A DNA stretch of 64,000 bases from Aurantiacibacter gangjinensis (GTDB taxonomy: Bacteria; Pseudomonadota; Alphaproteobacteria; Sphingomonadales; Sphingomonadaceae): the NCBI RefSeq assembly GCF_001886695.1, contig NZ_CP018097.1:744001-808000 (forward strand), given 5' to 3'. This document shows positions 44,304 through 53,282 of the stretch, one piece after another. The notes beneath the pieces are model-generated. The model saw only the letters and a list, made by a program, of their open reading frames with translations. It was not told where the DNA came from and made no database searches. Made by a program: the position numbers and the translations under genes. The stretch's first letter is position 1. Every line of letters starts with the position of its first letter.

Positions 44304-45599
44304 ATGAGTTTTCCCTGGGCCCGCGAATACAAGCCTGCCAACGGCTTCACCCAGTTTCTCGATGAGAAGCTGCCGGTGCCGCGCCTTATTTATAATGCTG
44401 TGGGCGCCGGTTACCCCGTGCCGCGCAACCTTTCGTATTTCTGGAACTTCGGTGTCCTCGCCGGTTTCTGCCTCGTCTTGCAGATCGTTACCGGTGTCGT
44501 CTTGGCGATGCACTACGCCTCCGATGTCGGCCTCGCCTTTGCGAGCGTCGAACACATCATGCGCGATGTGAACTGGGGTTGGCTGATGCGTTATGCCCAC
44601 GCCAACGGTGCAAGCTTCTTCTTCGTTGTCATCTACATCCACATCTTCCGCGGGCTGTTCTACGCCTCGTACAAGCCGCCGCGCGAGATGATCTGGCTGA
44701 TCGGCGTCGTGATCTTCCTGCTGATGATGGCCACCGCCTTCATGGGCTATGTGCTGCCATGGGGCCAAATGAGCTTCTGGGGCGCGCAGGTCATCACCGG
44801 CCTGTTCTCCGCCATCCCGCTGGTGGGTGAGCCGCTGCAGATCTTCATTCTAGGCGGTTATGCGCCGGGCAATGCCGCGCTGACCCGCTTCTTCAGCCTG
44901 CACTTCATGCTGCCTTTCGTGATTGCAGGGTGCGTGATCCTGCACATCTGGGCGTTGCACATTCCGGGCTCCTCCAACCCGACGGGCGTGGAAGTGAAGC
45001 AGGAAAGCGACACGGTGCCGTTCCACCCGTATTATACGGCGAAGGACGGCTTCGGGCTCGGCGTCTTCCTATTGATCTACCTGGCCTTCGTGTTCTTCAT
45101 CCCGAACGTGCTTGGCCACCCGGACAATTATATCGAGGCGAACCCGCTCTCGACCCCGGCGCACATCGTGCCCGAATGGTATTTCTATCCGTTCTACGCG
45201 ATCCTGCGCGCCTTCACCTTCGACTTCATCCTGCCGGCCAAGCTGTGGGGCGTACTCGCCATGTTCAGCGCGATCCTGGTATGGTTCTTCCTGCCCTGGC
45301 TCGATAAGGGTCCGGTGCGCAGCGGCCATTACCGCCCGCTGTTCCGCAAGTTTTTCTGGTTCGGCCTGATCCCGTGCATGGCGATGCTGTTCTTCCTCGG
45401 CGGTGCGCCGGCGGAAGAGCCCTATGTGATGCTGAGCCAGATCTTCACCGCATATTACTTCCTGCACTTCCTCGTGATCCTGCCGATCATCTCTTCGATC
45501 GAGCGGCCCGATCCGCTGCCATATTCGATCACCGAGGCTGTGCTGGGTTCCGACAAGACAGCCGTGCTGGGCGAGAACGCCAGGCCGGTAGGCGTCTGA
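44304..45599 (+). CDS. petB: Cytochrome b subunit of the bc1 complex
   Basis: A 431-residue di-haem membrane subunit. The b-type haem ligands are in LAMHYASD (first pair) and [22 protein letters not shown] (second pair). The Qo-site PEWY motif is in [14 protein letters not shown]. Eight membrane helices are visible, and [37 protein letters not shown] is typical. It follows petA by 16 nt. Together with petA and petC it forms the proton-pumping quinol oxidase complex of aerobic respiration. Confidence 0.98.
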   Translation: MSFPWAREYKPANGFTQFLDEKLPVPRLIYNAVGAGYPVPRNLSYFWNFGVLAGFCLVLQIVTGVVLAMHYASDVGLAFASVEHIMRDVNWGWLMRYAHANGASFFFVVIYIHIFRGLFYASYKPPREMIWLIGVVIFLLMMATAFMGYVLPWGQMSFWGAQVITGLFSAIPLVGEPLQIFILGGYAPGNAALTRFFSLHFMLPFVIAGCVILHIWALHIPGSSNPTGVEVKQESDTVPFHPYYTAKDGFGLGVFLLIYLAFVFFIPNVLGHPDNYIEANPLSTPAHIVPEWYFYPFYAILRAFTFDFILPAKLWGVLAMFSAILVWFFLPWLDKGPVRSGHYRPLFRKFFWFGLIPCMAMLFFLGGAPAEEPYVMLSQIFTAYYFLHFLVILPIISSIERPDPLPYSITEAVLGSDKTAVLGENARPVGV

Positions 45600-45628
45600 A
45601 CGAGAGCGTTTAGGGGAAATACAAGAAC

Positions 45629-46486
45629 ATGATCCGTCTCGTTGGAATCCTGATCGGTCTGGGCTTCGCATTCGTGGCCCTGGTCTCGCTCGGCGTCGGC
45701 GCCTACACTGCTGCGACCGAAGACGCACCGGCATATACGACCTACGACTTCGTCCTGCATGGCGATGGCCCTGAAGGTGGCTTCTCCTTCGAGGGCGGGC
45801 TTGGCCGGTGGGATATCGCGCAATTGCAGCGCGGCTACCAGGTCTACAAGGAAGTGTGCGCCGCCTGTCACTCGCTCGACTACGTCGCCTTCCGCAATCT
45901 GGAGCAGCTCGGCTATTCCGAAGATCAGGTGAAGGCTGAGGCGGCCAGCTGGCAGGTGCCCGGTATCGATCCGGATACCGGCGATTCCATCATGCGCCCG
46001 GCTCTGCCGACCGATTATTTTCCTTCGCCCTACGCCAATGACGTGGCTGCTGCTGCGGCCAACAACAACGCCATCCCGCCGGACCTGTCGCTGATGACGA
46101 AGGCGCGTCCCGATGGCACGAATTACGTGTATCACCTGCTGATCGGCTATCAGGAACCGTCCGAGACATTGGCGACGAACCTGCCCGACGCGCTGCCGGG
46201 GCCGGGGCTGTACCACAACCCGTATTTCCCCAACCTCAATATCGCCATGGCCCCGCCGATCACGTCGGACGGCCAGGTGAGTTATAATGACGGCACCGAA
46301 GCCACGATCGAACAGATGTCGGAAGACGTGTCCGCTTTCCTGACATGGACGGCGGAACCCAGCCTGATCGAGCGCAAGGAAACGGGTTGGGCGGTGCTGC
46401 TATTCGTCCTCTTCGCCACGATCCTTGCATGGTTCGCCAAGAAGCAGGTCTGGGCCGACATCAAGCCTGTCCGCCGGAAGGACTGA
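45629..46486 (+). CDS. petC: Cytochrome c1
   Basis: A 285-residue haem c subunit. An N-terminal hydrophobic segment (about residues 3-24) precedes the haem attachment site CAACHSLD (about 73-80). The distal Met ligand is expected in the NIAMAPPI segment (about 208-215). A C-terminal membrane anchor is WAVLLFVLFATILAWFA. It passes electrons to soluble cytochrome c. It is the last structural subunit gene of petABC. Confidence 0.96.
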   Translation: MIRLVGILIGLGFAFVALVSLGVGAYTAATEDAPAYTTYDFVLHGDGPEGGFSFEGGLGRWDIAQLQRGYQVYKEVCAACHSLDYVAFRNLEQLGYSEDQVKAEAASWQVPGIDPDTGDSIMRPALPTDYFPSPYANDVAAAAANNNAIPPDLSLMTKARPDGTNYVYHLLIGYQEPSETLATNLPDALPGPGLYHNPYFPNLNIAMAPPITSDGQVSYNDGTEATIEQMSEDVSAFLTWTAEPSLIERKETGWAVLLFVLFATILAWFAKKQVWADIKPVRRKD

Positions 46487-46504
46487 CGTATCGGCGCCGC
46501 CAGC

Positions 46505-47041
46505 TTGACGGACGACCAGCTCAAGGCGCTGATCCGTACTGTTCCGGATTTCCCTGCCAAGGGGATCCAGTTCCGCGACATCACCACGCTTCTCGCCGAT
46601 GGAGAGGGGCTGGCGGCCTGTATCGATCGCCTGACAGACTTGGCGCGTCCACTGAACGTGCAGGCGATTGCGGGCATAGAGGCGCGGGGCTTTATCTTCG
46701 GCACGGCGCTGGCCATGCACCTTGGCACCGGCTTCATTCCGATGCGCAAGGCAGGCAAGTTGCCGGTCCCGTGCCTCGAGCAGTCCTACGCCCTCGAATA
46801 TGGCGAAGCGGTGCTGGAACTTGATCCGACTATCGTGGCGGCGGACCAGCATGTGCTCGTCGTGGATGATCTTTTGGCAACCGGCGGCACGGCGCTGGCG
46901 GCAGCCAAATTGCTGCGCAAAGCAGGCGCGCGGGTCGAGCATGCATTGTTCGCTGTCGATCTGCCGGAACTCGGCGGTGCGGCAGCGCTAGCAAGTGCGG
47001 GCGTAAAGACCCATGCGCTGCTGGCATTTGACGGGCACTGA
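46505..47041 (+). CDS. apt: Adenine phosphoribosyltransferase
   Basis: A 178-residue purine-salvage enzyme making AMP from adenine and PRPP. The PRPP-binding motif is LVVDDLLATGGTALAA (about residues 120-135). Other signatures: FPAKGIQFRDITTLLAD, AIAGIEARGFIFGTALA and PMRKAGKLP. The start is a TTG at 46505 with only a weak ribosome-binding site, but it matches the family N-terminus. It follows petC by 18 nt, so read-through from pet is likely. Confidence 0.94.
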   Translation: MTDDQLKALIRTVPDFPAKGIQFRDITTLLADGEGLAACIDRLTDLARPLNVQAIAGIEARGFIFGTALAMHLGTGFIPMRKAGKLPVPCLEQSYALEYGEAVLELDPTIVAADQHVLVVDDLLATGGTALAAAKLLRKAGARVEHALFAVDLPELGGAAALASAGVKTHALLAFDGH

Positions 47042-47052
47042 CAGTCTGTCAG
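47038..47052. promoter_or_regulatory. 15-bp palindrome between apt and the antiporter gene
   Basis: CTGACAG-T-CTGTCAG is a perfect 7+1+7 palindrome that includes the apt stop codon. The 1-nt centre cannot make an RNA loop, so a DNA-binding site is more likely than a terminator. It lies about 68 nt upstream of the antiporter start. Confidence 0.35.
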
Positions 47053-47119
47053 GATAGAAGACCCTGCTGGCGCATTGGTGATCGGTAGGTAGGGACAGCC
47101 GTCCCGGACGGGGAGACAC

Positions 47120-48970
47120 ATGGAATCACAGGCCCTTGTTATCGCGCTTGTCGGGATTCTCGGCATTGGCGCGCAATGGGTGGCCTGGCGCACGGGATGG
47201 CCCGCCATCGTGCTCATGCTCGCCGCCGGTTTCCTAGCCGGACCGGTCCTAGGCGTGATCGACCCGCGCGAGACATTCGGCGACCTGCTGCAACCCATGG
47301 TCGGCATCGGCGTGGCGCTCATCCTCTTCGAAGGCGGCCTCAGCCTCGATTTCCGCGAATTCCGCAAATATGCAGGCGGTGTGTGGCGGCTCGTCATCAT
47401 CGGCGTGCCGCTGGGCTGGCTCTTCGGGTCGCTGGCCGGATATTACGTGGCGGGACTGGCGCTGCCGGTAGCGATCCTGTTTGCAGGCATCCTCGTGGTG
47501 ACAGGCCCGACTGTGGTCATTCCGCTGTTGCGCCAGAGCGCCGTACAGCAACGTCCGGCTGCGCTGCTCAAATGGGAAGCCATCGTCAACGATCCCTTCG
47601 GTGCGCTCGCCGCGGTGATAGCTTTCGAATACTTCCGCGCCATCGCGCTCAACGACAATGTGTACGATGTCGTGCCCGAGATCGCCATTGCCGCGGCTGT
47701 GTCGGGGCTGATCGGCTATGCCGCCGCCAAGGCCATTGCATGGAGTTTCCCGCGTGGTTTCGTGCCGGAATATCTGAAAGTGCCCGTCCTGCTGGTCGCG
47801 GTCATCGGCACCTTCGTAATCTGCAACAAGATCGAGCATGAAGCGGGCCTGCTGGCTGTGACCGTCATGGGCATTGCCCTTGCCAATATGCACGTGTCTT
47901 CGCTGCGCAGCATCCACCCGTTCAAACAGAATATCGCGGTGCTGCTGGTGTCGGGAATCTTCATCCTGCTATCGGCCAGCCTGGATTTCGAGGCCTTGCG
48001 TGAGTTCGAATGGCGCTTCGGCCTCTTCCTGCTGACGCTGCTCTTTCTGGTGCGTCCCGCGACGGTGCTTATCAGCCTCGCTTTCTCCAATATCCCGTGG
48101 AACGAGCGGCTGTTCCTCGCCTGGATCGCCCCGCGCGGCATCGTGCTGGTGGCCATCTGCGGCCTGTTCGCCCTGCGCTTGGAAGATCTTGGCGTGGAGC
48201 GGGCGAACCTGCTGATCGGCCTCAGTTTCGCCGTCGTCGTCACCACCATCATTGCGCACGGCTTCACGATCGACATCGTGGCGAAGCTGCTTAAGGTGAA
48301 AGGCGCGAGCCGCCCCGGCATCCTCATTGTCGGGTCCACACCGTGGACTGTCGCCTTGGGAGAACGGATGCAGGCCCTCGATACGCCTGTGATGATCGTC
48401 GATTCGAGCTGGCAGAGCCTGAAGCGTGCGCGAGAGAAAGGACTGCCCACCTACCATGGTGAAGTCTTGCACGAGGCGACAGAGCACAATCTCGACCTGA
48501 CGCCATACCAGGTGCTGATCGCCGCGACCGAGAACGAAGCGTATAACGCGCTGGTCTGCGCAGAATTCGCACCGGAGATCGGCACCGATAAAGTCTATCA
48601 GCTGGGCGAAGGTGCGGACTCCGACGACCGACATGCCCTACCCGCGTCCCTTCGCGGTCGCGCCCTGTTTGCCAGCGGATTCGGCGTGGAGGATGTTGCC
48701 GCGCGCCAGCGTGAAGGCTGGGTCTTCCGCCGCACGACACTGTCGGAAAAATACGATGTCGACGATGCGCGCGACAACCTGCCCGAAGCGGCCAATATGC
48801 TGATGCTGATCAAGCCCAGCGGAGAGCTGAAATTCTTCACCCACGCCGCCACGCCCACGCCCGAAGCGGGCGATGTGGTCATATCCTTCTCCCCGCCGCG
48901 CGAAAAATCTGCCGAAGAGAAGGCCGCGCGCAAATCGAACCCGACCGGACAAAAGCCGCAAACGGCATGA
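47120..48970 (+). CDS. CPA1/CPA2-type cation:proton antiporter with C-terminal RCK-like domain
   Basis: A 616-residue protein. The first about 390 residues form 12-13 helices of the Na+/H+ exchanger fold (EGGLSLDFREFRKYAGGV; VTGPTVVIPLL; ERLFLAWIAPRGIVLVAI). A Rossmann-like RCK/TrkA_N domain follows (GILIVGSTPWTVALGERMQAL...MIVDSSW...HGEVLHEA, about 395-520), then a disordered Lys/Pro tail. Nucleotide or redox state may gate Na+ or K+ exchange. It is preceded by GGGGAGA and overlaps the next gene's region by 4 bp at an alternative start. Confidence 0.92.
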   Translation: MESQALVIALVGILGIGAQWVAWRTGWPAIVLMLAAGFLAGPVLGVIDPRETFGDLLQPMVGIGVALILFEGGLSLDFREFRKYAGGVWRLVIIGVPLGWLFGSLAGYYVAGLALPVAILFAGILVVTGPTVVIPLLRQSAVQQRPAALLKWEAIVNDPFGALAAVIAFEYFRAIALNDNVYDVVPEIAIAAAVSGLIGYAAAKAIAWSFPRGFVPEYLKVPVLLVAVIGTFVICNKIEHEAGLLAVTVMGIALANMHVSSLRSIHPFKQNIAVLLVSGIFILLSASLDFEALREFEWRFGLFLLTLLFLVRPATVLISLAFSNIPWNERLFLAWIAPRGIVLVAICGLFALRLEDLGVERANLLIGLSFAVVVTTIIAHGFTIDIVAKLLKVKGASRPGILIVGSTPWTVALGERMQALDTPVMIVDSSWQSLKRAREKGLPTYHGEVLHEATEHNLDLTPYQVLIAATENEAYNALVCAEFAPEIGTDKVYQLGEGADSDDRHALPASLRGRALFASGFGVEDVAARQREGWVFRRTTLSEKYDVDDARDNLPEAANMLMLIKPSGELKFFTHAATPTPEAGDVVISFSPPREKSAEEKAARKSNPTGQKPQTA

Positions 48971-48981
48971 AGAGAGCTGAC

Positions 48982-49581
48982 ATGAAAACGCTGCCCACCA
49001 TCGCTTTGACCCTTGCCGCGACGCTTGCCCTCTCCGCTTGCGAGTTGCGCCGCGAAGGTGGTGAGGAGGCTCCCGATGACGAAACCGGGGAGGAGACAGG
49101 CGATCCGCAAGCTCTTGCTTCGCCAACGCCGGACGCTTCGGACGCGCCGATCCCGTCCATCCTGCGAGAGGATGTGGAAGAAGAAGCGGCGGCTGCGTCG
49201 CCCCAGCCGGAAGAGCCGGCAGAACCGGTCGAGATAACGCTGTCCTTCCCCGACGGCCCCGAAATTTCTCAGGCGGCAGAGCGTCGCCTGATCGGATTGC
49301 TGCAGGAAGATGCGATGGACGAGGATTGGCCCGTCATCCTTGCCGGTCATACCGATTCGGGCGGAAACGACGCGGCGAACCTGCGCGCTTCACGTTCGCG
49401 TGCAGAAGCCGTGGCGGCATGGCTGGTGGAGCGCGGTGTCGATAATGACCGGATCGAAGTCATCGCTTTTGGCGAGCAGAACCCGCTCGCGCCGAATGCC
49501 CTCCCTGATGGCACACCGAATGAGGAAGGCCGCCGCCAGAACCGCCGCGTCGAAATTACGATAGCGCCTCCAGGCGACTAG
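48982..49581 (+). CDS. OmpA-family lipoprotein
   Basis: About 199 residues from the second Met (48982); the Met at 48967 overlaps the antiporter stop. The signal peptide has lipobox LSAC (Cys about residue 19). An acidic, Glu/Pro/Ala-rich linker (about 25-80) precedes an OmpA-like peptidoglycan-binding domain (about 90-198) with VILAGHTDSGGND, NLRASRSRAEAVAAWL and GRRQNRRVEITI. It is distinct from the OmpA lipoprotein at 22792, with a longer acidic linker and no Gly-zipper. tRNA-Gly follows 72 nt downstream. Confidence 0.9.
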   Translation: MKTLPTIALTLAATLALSACELRREGGEEAPDDETGEETGDPQALASPTPDASDAPIPSILREDVEEEAAAASPQPEEPAEPVEITLSFPDGPEISQAAERRLIGLLQEDAMDEDWPVILAGHTDSGGNDAANLRASRSRAEAVAAWLVERGVDNDRIEVIAFGEQNPLAPNALPDGTPNEEGRRQNRRVEITIAPPGD

Positions 49582-49653
49582 ACGACGGATATGGCAGCAA
49601 ACGAGGACGCTTGACTGGCGCGCCCGGCCACGGCAGTGGCGTGGGCTCGGAGC

Positions 49654-49727
49654 GCGGGTATAGCATAGTGGTAATGCTCCAGCCTTCCAAGCTGGCTAGA
49701 GGGGTTCGATTCCCCTTACCCGCTCCA
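49654..49727 (+). tRNA. tRNA-Gly (TCC)
   Basis: 74 nt with encoded CCA. The acceptor GCGGGTA pairs with TACCCGC. The anticodon stem CCAGC/GCTGG encloses loop CTTCCAA with anticodon TCC at 49686-49688. The T-arm is AGGGGTTCGATTCCCCT. A TTGACT hexamer (49611-49616) upstream is a possible -35, with no clear -10. The last 32 nt lie antisense to the 3' end of glpD. Confidence 0.95.
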
Positions 49728-51201
49728 TCCCTTCGGCGCGCTTGGCGAACCAGTCTTCCACGCGCTGCCGTTCGGCTGCCGACAGATGCAGGCCCAACTT
49801 GCTGCGCCGGAACAGCACATCCTCGGCGGTGACAGCGAATTCTTCGCGAACCAGATAGTCCAGCTCCCGCTCATACAGGTCGAGACCGAAATGCTCGCCG
49901 AGATCGGCGGTGCCAGTCGCGCCGTCCAGAATAGCGTGCAGTCGTGTGCCATATGCGCGAGCGAGGCGGAGCGTTCCCCGAGGTCCGAACCACGGATAGC
50001 GCGCGTCGCACTCGGCCACGAAGCCGGCAAATTCCAGCGGCTCGATATCGCCGCCGGGCAGGTCTCGATCGGCCGTCCAGCCGTCCGTTTTCGCCCAGCC
50101 CAGCGTGTCGAGCGCATGCTCCGCCAGTTTGCGATAGGTGGTGATCTTGCCGCCGAAAATGGAAAGGATCGGCGCGCCGCCCTTCTCCTCCATCTCGAAC
50201 ACGTAGTCGCGGGTGACAGTGGAGAGGTCCGATGACCTGTCATCATAAAGCGGGCGAACCCCGGCATAGCTCCACACAGCATCTTCGGGCGTAACATCGC
50301 GGCGCAAATATTCGTTGATCGCCTCGCAGAGATAGTCCGCCTCCTCCGGCGAGATATCGATACCCGACGGATCGCCATCAAAGGCCTTGTCGGTCGTGCC
50401 TACCAGCGTGAAGCGGCCTTCATAGGGGATGGCGAAGATGATGCGATTGTCGCGGTTCTGGAAGATGTAGGCGTGGTCGCCTTCGTAAAGGCGCGGGAAG
50501 ACGAGGTGGCTGCCTTTCACCAGCCGGAGCGCCCCTTCGCCGCTGGCATCGGCCTTGCCGAGCACATGGTCCACCCATGGCCCGGCGGCATTGACAATCT
50601 TGCGCGCCGTTACCGTGCTTTCGCCATCCGGGCCGCGCAAGGTCGCCGTCCAGCAATCGGGCGCGCGTTCCAGCGCGGTGCACTCGGTGCGCGTGCGAAT
50701 GTCCGCGCCGCGTTCGCGCGCATCCATGCAGTTGAGCACGACAAGCCGCGCATCCTCCACCCAGCAATCCGAATATTCGAATCCCTTAGTGAGGCGGTCC
50801 TCCAGAACGGACGCATGCGGTTCGTCTCGTAAGGATATCGTCCGCGTCCCCGGCAGCAATTTGCGCCCGCCCAGGTTGTCGTAAAGCAGCAAGCCGAGCC
50901 GCAGCAGCCACGATGGGCGCAGGCCCTTGTCGTGCGGCAGGATGAAGCGCAGTGGCCAGATGATATGCGGCGCGATGGTCAGCAGCCGCTCGCGCTCCAT
51001 CAGGCTCTCGCGCACCAGGCGGAATTCATAATGCTCGAGATAGCGCAGGCCGCCATGCACCAGCTTGGTCGATGCGCTGGAGGTATGTCCAGCGAGATCG
51101 TCTTTCTCCACCAGCAACACTTTCGCGCCGCGCCCTGCCGCATCGCGCGCGATCCCCGCGCCATTGATGCCGCCGCCGATGATGAGCAGGTCGTAGATCA
51201 T
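49696..51201 (-). CDS. glpD: Glycerol-3-phosphate dehydrogenase, aerobic, FAD-dependent
   Basis: A 501-residue membrane-associated flavoenzyme oxidising glycerol-3-phosphate to dihydroxyacetone phosphate, with electrons to quinone. The FAD motif is DLLIIGGGINGAGIARDAAGRG (about residues 3-24); SSASTKLVHGGLRYLEHYEF, NAAGPWVD, GVRPLYDD and SIFGGKITTYRKLAEHAL are family signatures. The ATG at 51201 overlaps the panC stop (ATGA). The last 11 codons (GMERVRGIEPL) run through the antisense of tRNA-Gly before reaching TAG at 49698-49696. Confidence 0.95.
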   Translation of the reverse strand: MIYDLLIIGGGINGAGIARDAAGRGAKVLLVEKDDLAGHTSSASTKLVHGGLRYLEHYEFRLVRESLMERERLLTIAPHIIWPLRFILPHDKGLRPSWLLRLGLLLYDNLGGRKLLPGTRTISLRDEPHASVLEDRLTKGFEYSDCWVEDARLVVLNCMDARERGADIRTRTECTALERAPDCWTATLRGPDGESTVTARKIVNAAGPWVDHVLGKADASGEGALRLVKGSHLVFPRLYEGDHAYIFQNRDNRIIFAIPYEGRFTLVGTTDKAFDGDPSGIDISPEEADYLCEAINEYLRRDVTPEDAVWSYAGVRPLYDDRSSDLSTVTRDYVFEMEEKGGAPILSIFGGKITTYRKLAEHALDTLGWAKTDGWTADRDLPGGDIEPLEFAGFVAECDARYPWFGPRGTLRLARAYGTRLHAILDGATGTADLGEHFGLDLYERELDYLVREEFAVTAEDVLFRRSKLGLHLSAAERQRVEDWFAKRAEGMERVRGIEPL

Positions 51202-52055
51202 ACAGGCTTGTTGTCGATCAGCCGCGTGCCACCGATCCGTGCTGCGACGAACAAGCGGGCATTGCCATTGTCGCCATCGAGTGAGGCTATGCTGTCGGCA
51301 TCGCGCAATTCGGCATAGTCGACGCGCGAGAAACCCGCGCCCAGCAATTCGTCCTCCATAGCCGCCAGTGTGCGGCCCACATGTTGCCCGTCGCGAATGC
51401 GCGCGATGGCCTCGTCCATGGCGCGTGGCAGGGTAGCGGCAGCGGCGCGGTGTTCGGCCGAGAGGTATGCGTTGCGGCTGCTCATCGCCAACCCGTCTGC
51501 CTCGCGCACGGTCGGAACGCCGTGGATGGCATCGACATGCGGGAAGGCGAGGTCGAGATCGCGCGCCATGCGGCGGATGACGGCAAGCTGCTGCCAGTCC
51601 TTCTCGCCGAACAGCGCCATGTCCGGGCGCACCTGGTTGAAAAGCTTGCATACGACCGTCGCGACGCCGTCGAAATGGCCGGGGCGGTCGCCGCCGCACA
51701 GGCCTGCACTCACGCCCGAAACGCTGATATTGGTGGCATAGCCAGCCGGATACATGGCCGCAACATCGGGCGCCCATAGCAGCGCCACGCCTTCGCTTTC
51801 GAGCTTTGCGGAGTCCTCGGCCAGCTGGCGCGGATAGGCGTCCAGATCCTCCCCTTCGCCGAACTGGCGTGGATTGACGAAGATGGAGGCGATGACGTGA
51901 TCGGCCTTTTCAGCCGCCGCGCGCATCAGGGTCAGGTGCCCATCGTGCAGCGCGCCCATGGTCGAAACCAGCGCGACCGTGCTTGTTCTTGGGCCGCTTT
52001 CGCGCAGTTTCTCCACAGCCAAGCGTAGCTCTGGAAGGGTTAAGGCAGTTTGCAT
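51198..52055 (-). CDS. panC: Pantothenate synthetase
   Basis: 285 residues from MQTALTLP (52055); longer in-frame readings extend into the divergent promoter and are not conserved. It condenses pantoate and beta-alanine with ATP, the last step of pantothenate synthesis. Motifs: STMGALHDGHLTLM (HxGH), SIFVNPRQFGEGEDLDAYPR, CGGDRPGHFDGVATVVCKLFN, FGEKDWQQL and MSSRNAYLS. It is divergent from mipZ and upstream of glpD, with which it overlaps by 4 bp. Confidence 0.97.
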   Translation of the reverse strand: MQTALTLPELRLAVEKLRESGPRTSTVALVSTMGALHDGHLTLMRAAAEKADHVIASIFVNPRQFGEGEDLDAYPRQLAEDSAKLESEGVALLWAPDVAAMYPAGYATNISVSGVSAGLCGGDRPGHFDGVATVVCKLFNQVRPDMALFGEKDWQQLAVIRRMARDLDLAFPHVDAIHGVPTVREADGLAMSSRNAYLSAEHRAAAATLPRAMDEAIARIRDGQHVGRTLAAMEDELLGAGFSRVDYAELRDADSIASLDGDNGNARLFVAARIGGTRLIDNKPV

Positions 52056-52123
52056 GGGGCGTGCGCTCCGATAGACTGTTGCCCAAGGCCTAGCGGCCTG
52101 TCGCCAACAGAGAAAGCCCGGTT

Positions 52124-52963
52124 TTGAGCGCACCACCCACAGTCCCTCATCGCATCGTCTTCGCCAACGAGAAGGGCGGCACGGGCAAATCGACTACCGC
52201 CGTCCACGTCGCCGTGGCGCTGGCCTATCAGGGCGCCAAGGTGGCCGCGCTCGATCTCGACACGCGGCAAAAGACCTTTTTCCGCTATTGCGAGAACCGC
52301 GCCGAAACGCAGCGGCGCCGCGGCATCATGCTGGCAGGCCCGGTGTTCGATATCTGCCATGGCGACAGTATCGAAGCGCTGGAGGAAGAAGCCGCGCGCA
52401 TCAGTAAGGGGATGGACTTCCTGCTGTTCGATACGCCGGGGCGTGACGATCCTTTTGCCCGCCATGTCGCCGCCAGCGCCGATACGCTGGTGACGCCGAT
52501 GAATGACAGCTTCGTCGATTTCGACCTGATCGGCCATGTTGATGCGGAGAATTTCAAGGTCCGCAAGCTGAGCTTCTACGCCGAATTGATCTGGGAAGCA
52601 CGTATCAAGCGCAGCCGCGCGACGATCGAAGAACAGAAGCGCGAAATGGACTGGGTGGTGGTGCGCAACCGCACGGGCTTCACCGATGCGCGCAACCAGC
52701 GGCGCATCGATGGCGCACTGACGGAGCTTTCCAAGCGCGTGGGCTTTCGCGTGTCGCAGGGTCTATCCGAACGCGTGATCTATCGCGAACTGTTCCCCTC
52801 CGGCCTGACGCTGCTCGACAAGGGGCAATTGGGCGAGCTGGGCACCAGCCACCTCGTCGCGCGGCAGGAATTGCGCAACCTTGTCGGAAATTTACGCCTT
52901 CCCATGCCTGAGCGTGACGATAGAACAGAAGCGACTGCCACGCGCCCGCTGGAGCTTGCCTGA
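52124..52963 (+). CDS. mipZ: Division-plane positioning ATPase MipZ
   Basis: A 279-residue ParA/MinD-family ATPase. In Caulobacter, MipZ forms a gradient from ParB-bound poles and inhibits FtsZ to place the division site. The deviant Walker A is ANEKGGTGKSTT (about residues 14-25), followed by AALDLDTRQKTFFRYCENR and the switch LLFDTPGRDDPFAR. The MipZ-type internal segment AELIWEARIKRSRATIEEQKREMDWVVVRNR separates it from ordinary ParA. The start is a TTG. The J-domain gene follows 3 nt later. Confidence 0.94.
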   Translation: MSAPPTVPHRIVFANEKGGTGKSTTAVHVAVALAYQGAKVAALDLDTRQKTFFRYCENRAETQRRRGIMLAGPVFDICHGDSIEALEEEAARISKGMDFLLFDTPGRDDPFARHVAASADTLVTPMNDSFVDFDLIGHVDAENFKVRKLSFYAELIWEARIKRSRATIEEQKREMDWVVVRNRTGFTDARNQRRIDGALTELSKRVGFRVSQGLSERVIYRELFPSGLTLLDKGQLGELGTSHLVARQELRNLVGNLRLPMPERDDRTEATATRPLELA

Positions 52964-52966
52964 TCC

Positions 52967-53251
52967 ATGATGAAATTCGTCGTTATCGGCGCTGCGATCC
53001 TGCTGATGTATCGCTGGATCATGAAGCGCTGGCCGTGGGAATCGAAAATCTCGACGCGGAACCAAGCGCTGTTTCGCGCCCGCCGCCTGCTGGGCGTGGA
53101 AGAGCGTGCCGGGCGCAAGGATATCGTGACAGCGCATAAGCGGCTTGTCGCCATGGTCCATCCCGATAAAGGTGGCACGAACGAGCAGGTGCACGAGGCG
53201 AACGCCGCGCGCGACCTGCTGCTAAACGAATTGCCCGACGGCGTGGAGTGA
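52967..53251 (+). CDS. Membrane-anchored minimal J-domain protein
   Basis: 94 residues. An N-terminal membrane helix (about 3-18) precedes a compact J-domain (about 32-92) with LLGVEERAGRKDI, then AHKRLVAMVHPDKGGTNEQVHEANAARDLLL; HPD is at 65-67. This is the TIM14/Pam18 or DjlA-like layout, with the helix at the N-terminus and no G/F region. It would recruit DnaK to the inner membrane. It is tightly linked to mipZ (3-nt gap), so co-transcription is likely. The partner process is unknown. Confidence 0.88.
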   Translation: MMKFVVIGAAILLMYRWIMKRWPWESKISTRNQALFRARRLLGVEERAGRKDIVTAHKRLVAMVHPDKGGTNEQVHEANAARDLLLNELPDGVE

Positions 53252-53282
53252 CGCAGCGGGCTTTGCAAAAGCGGGATCCGCC

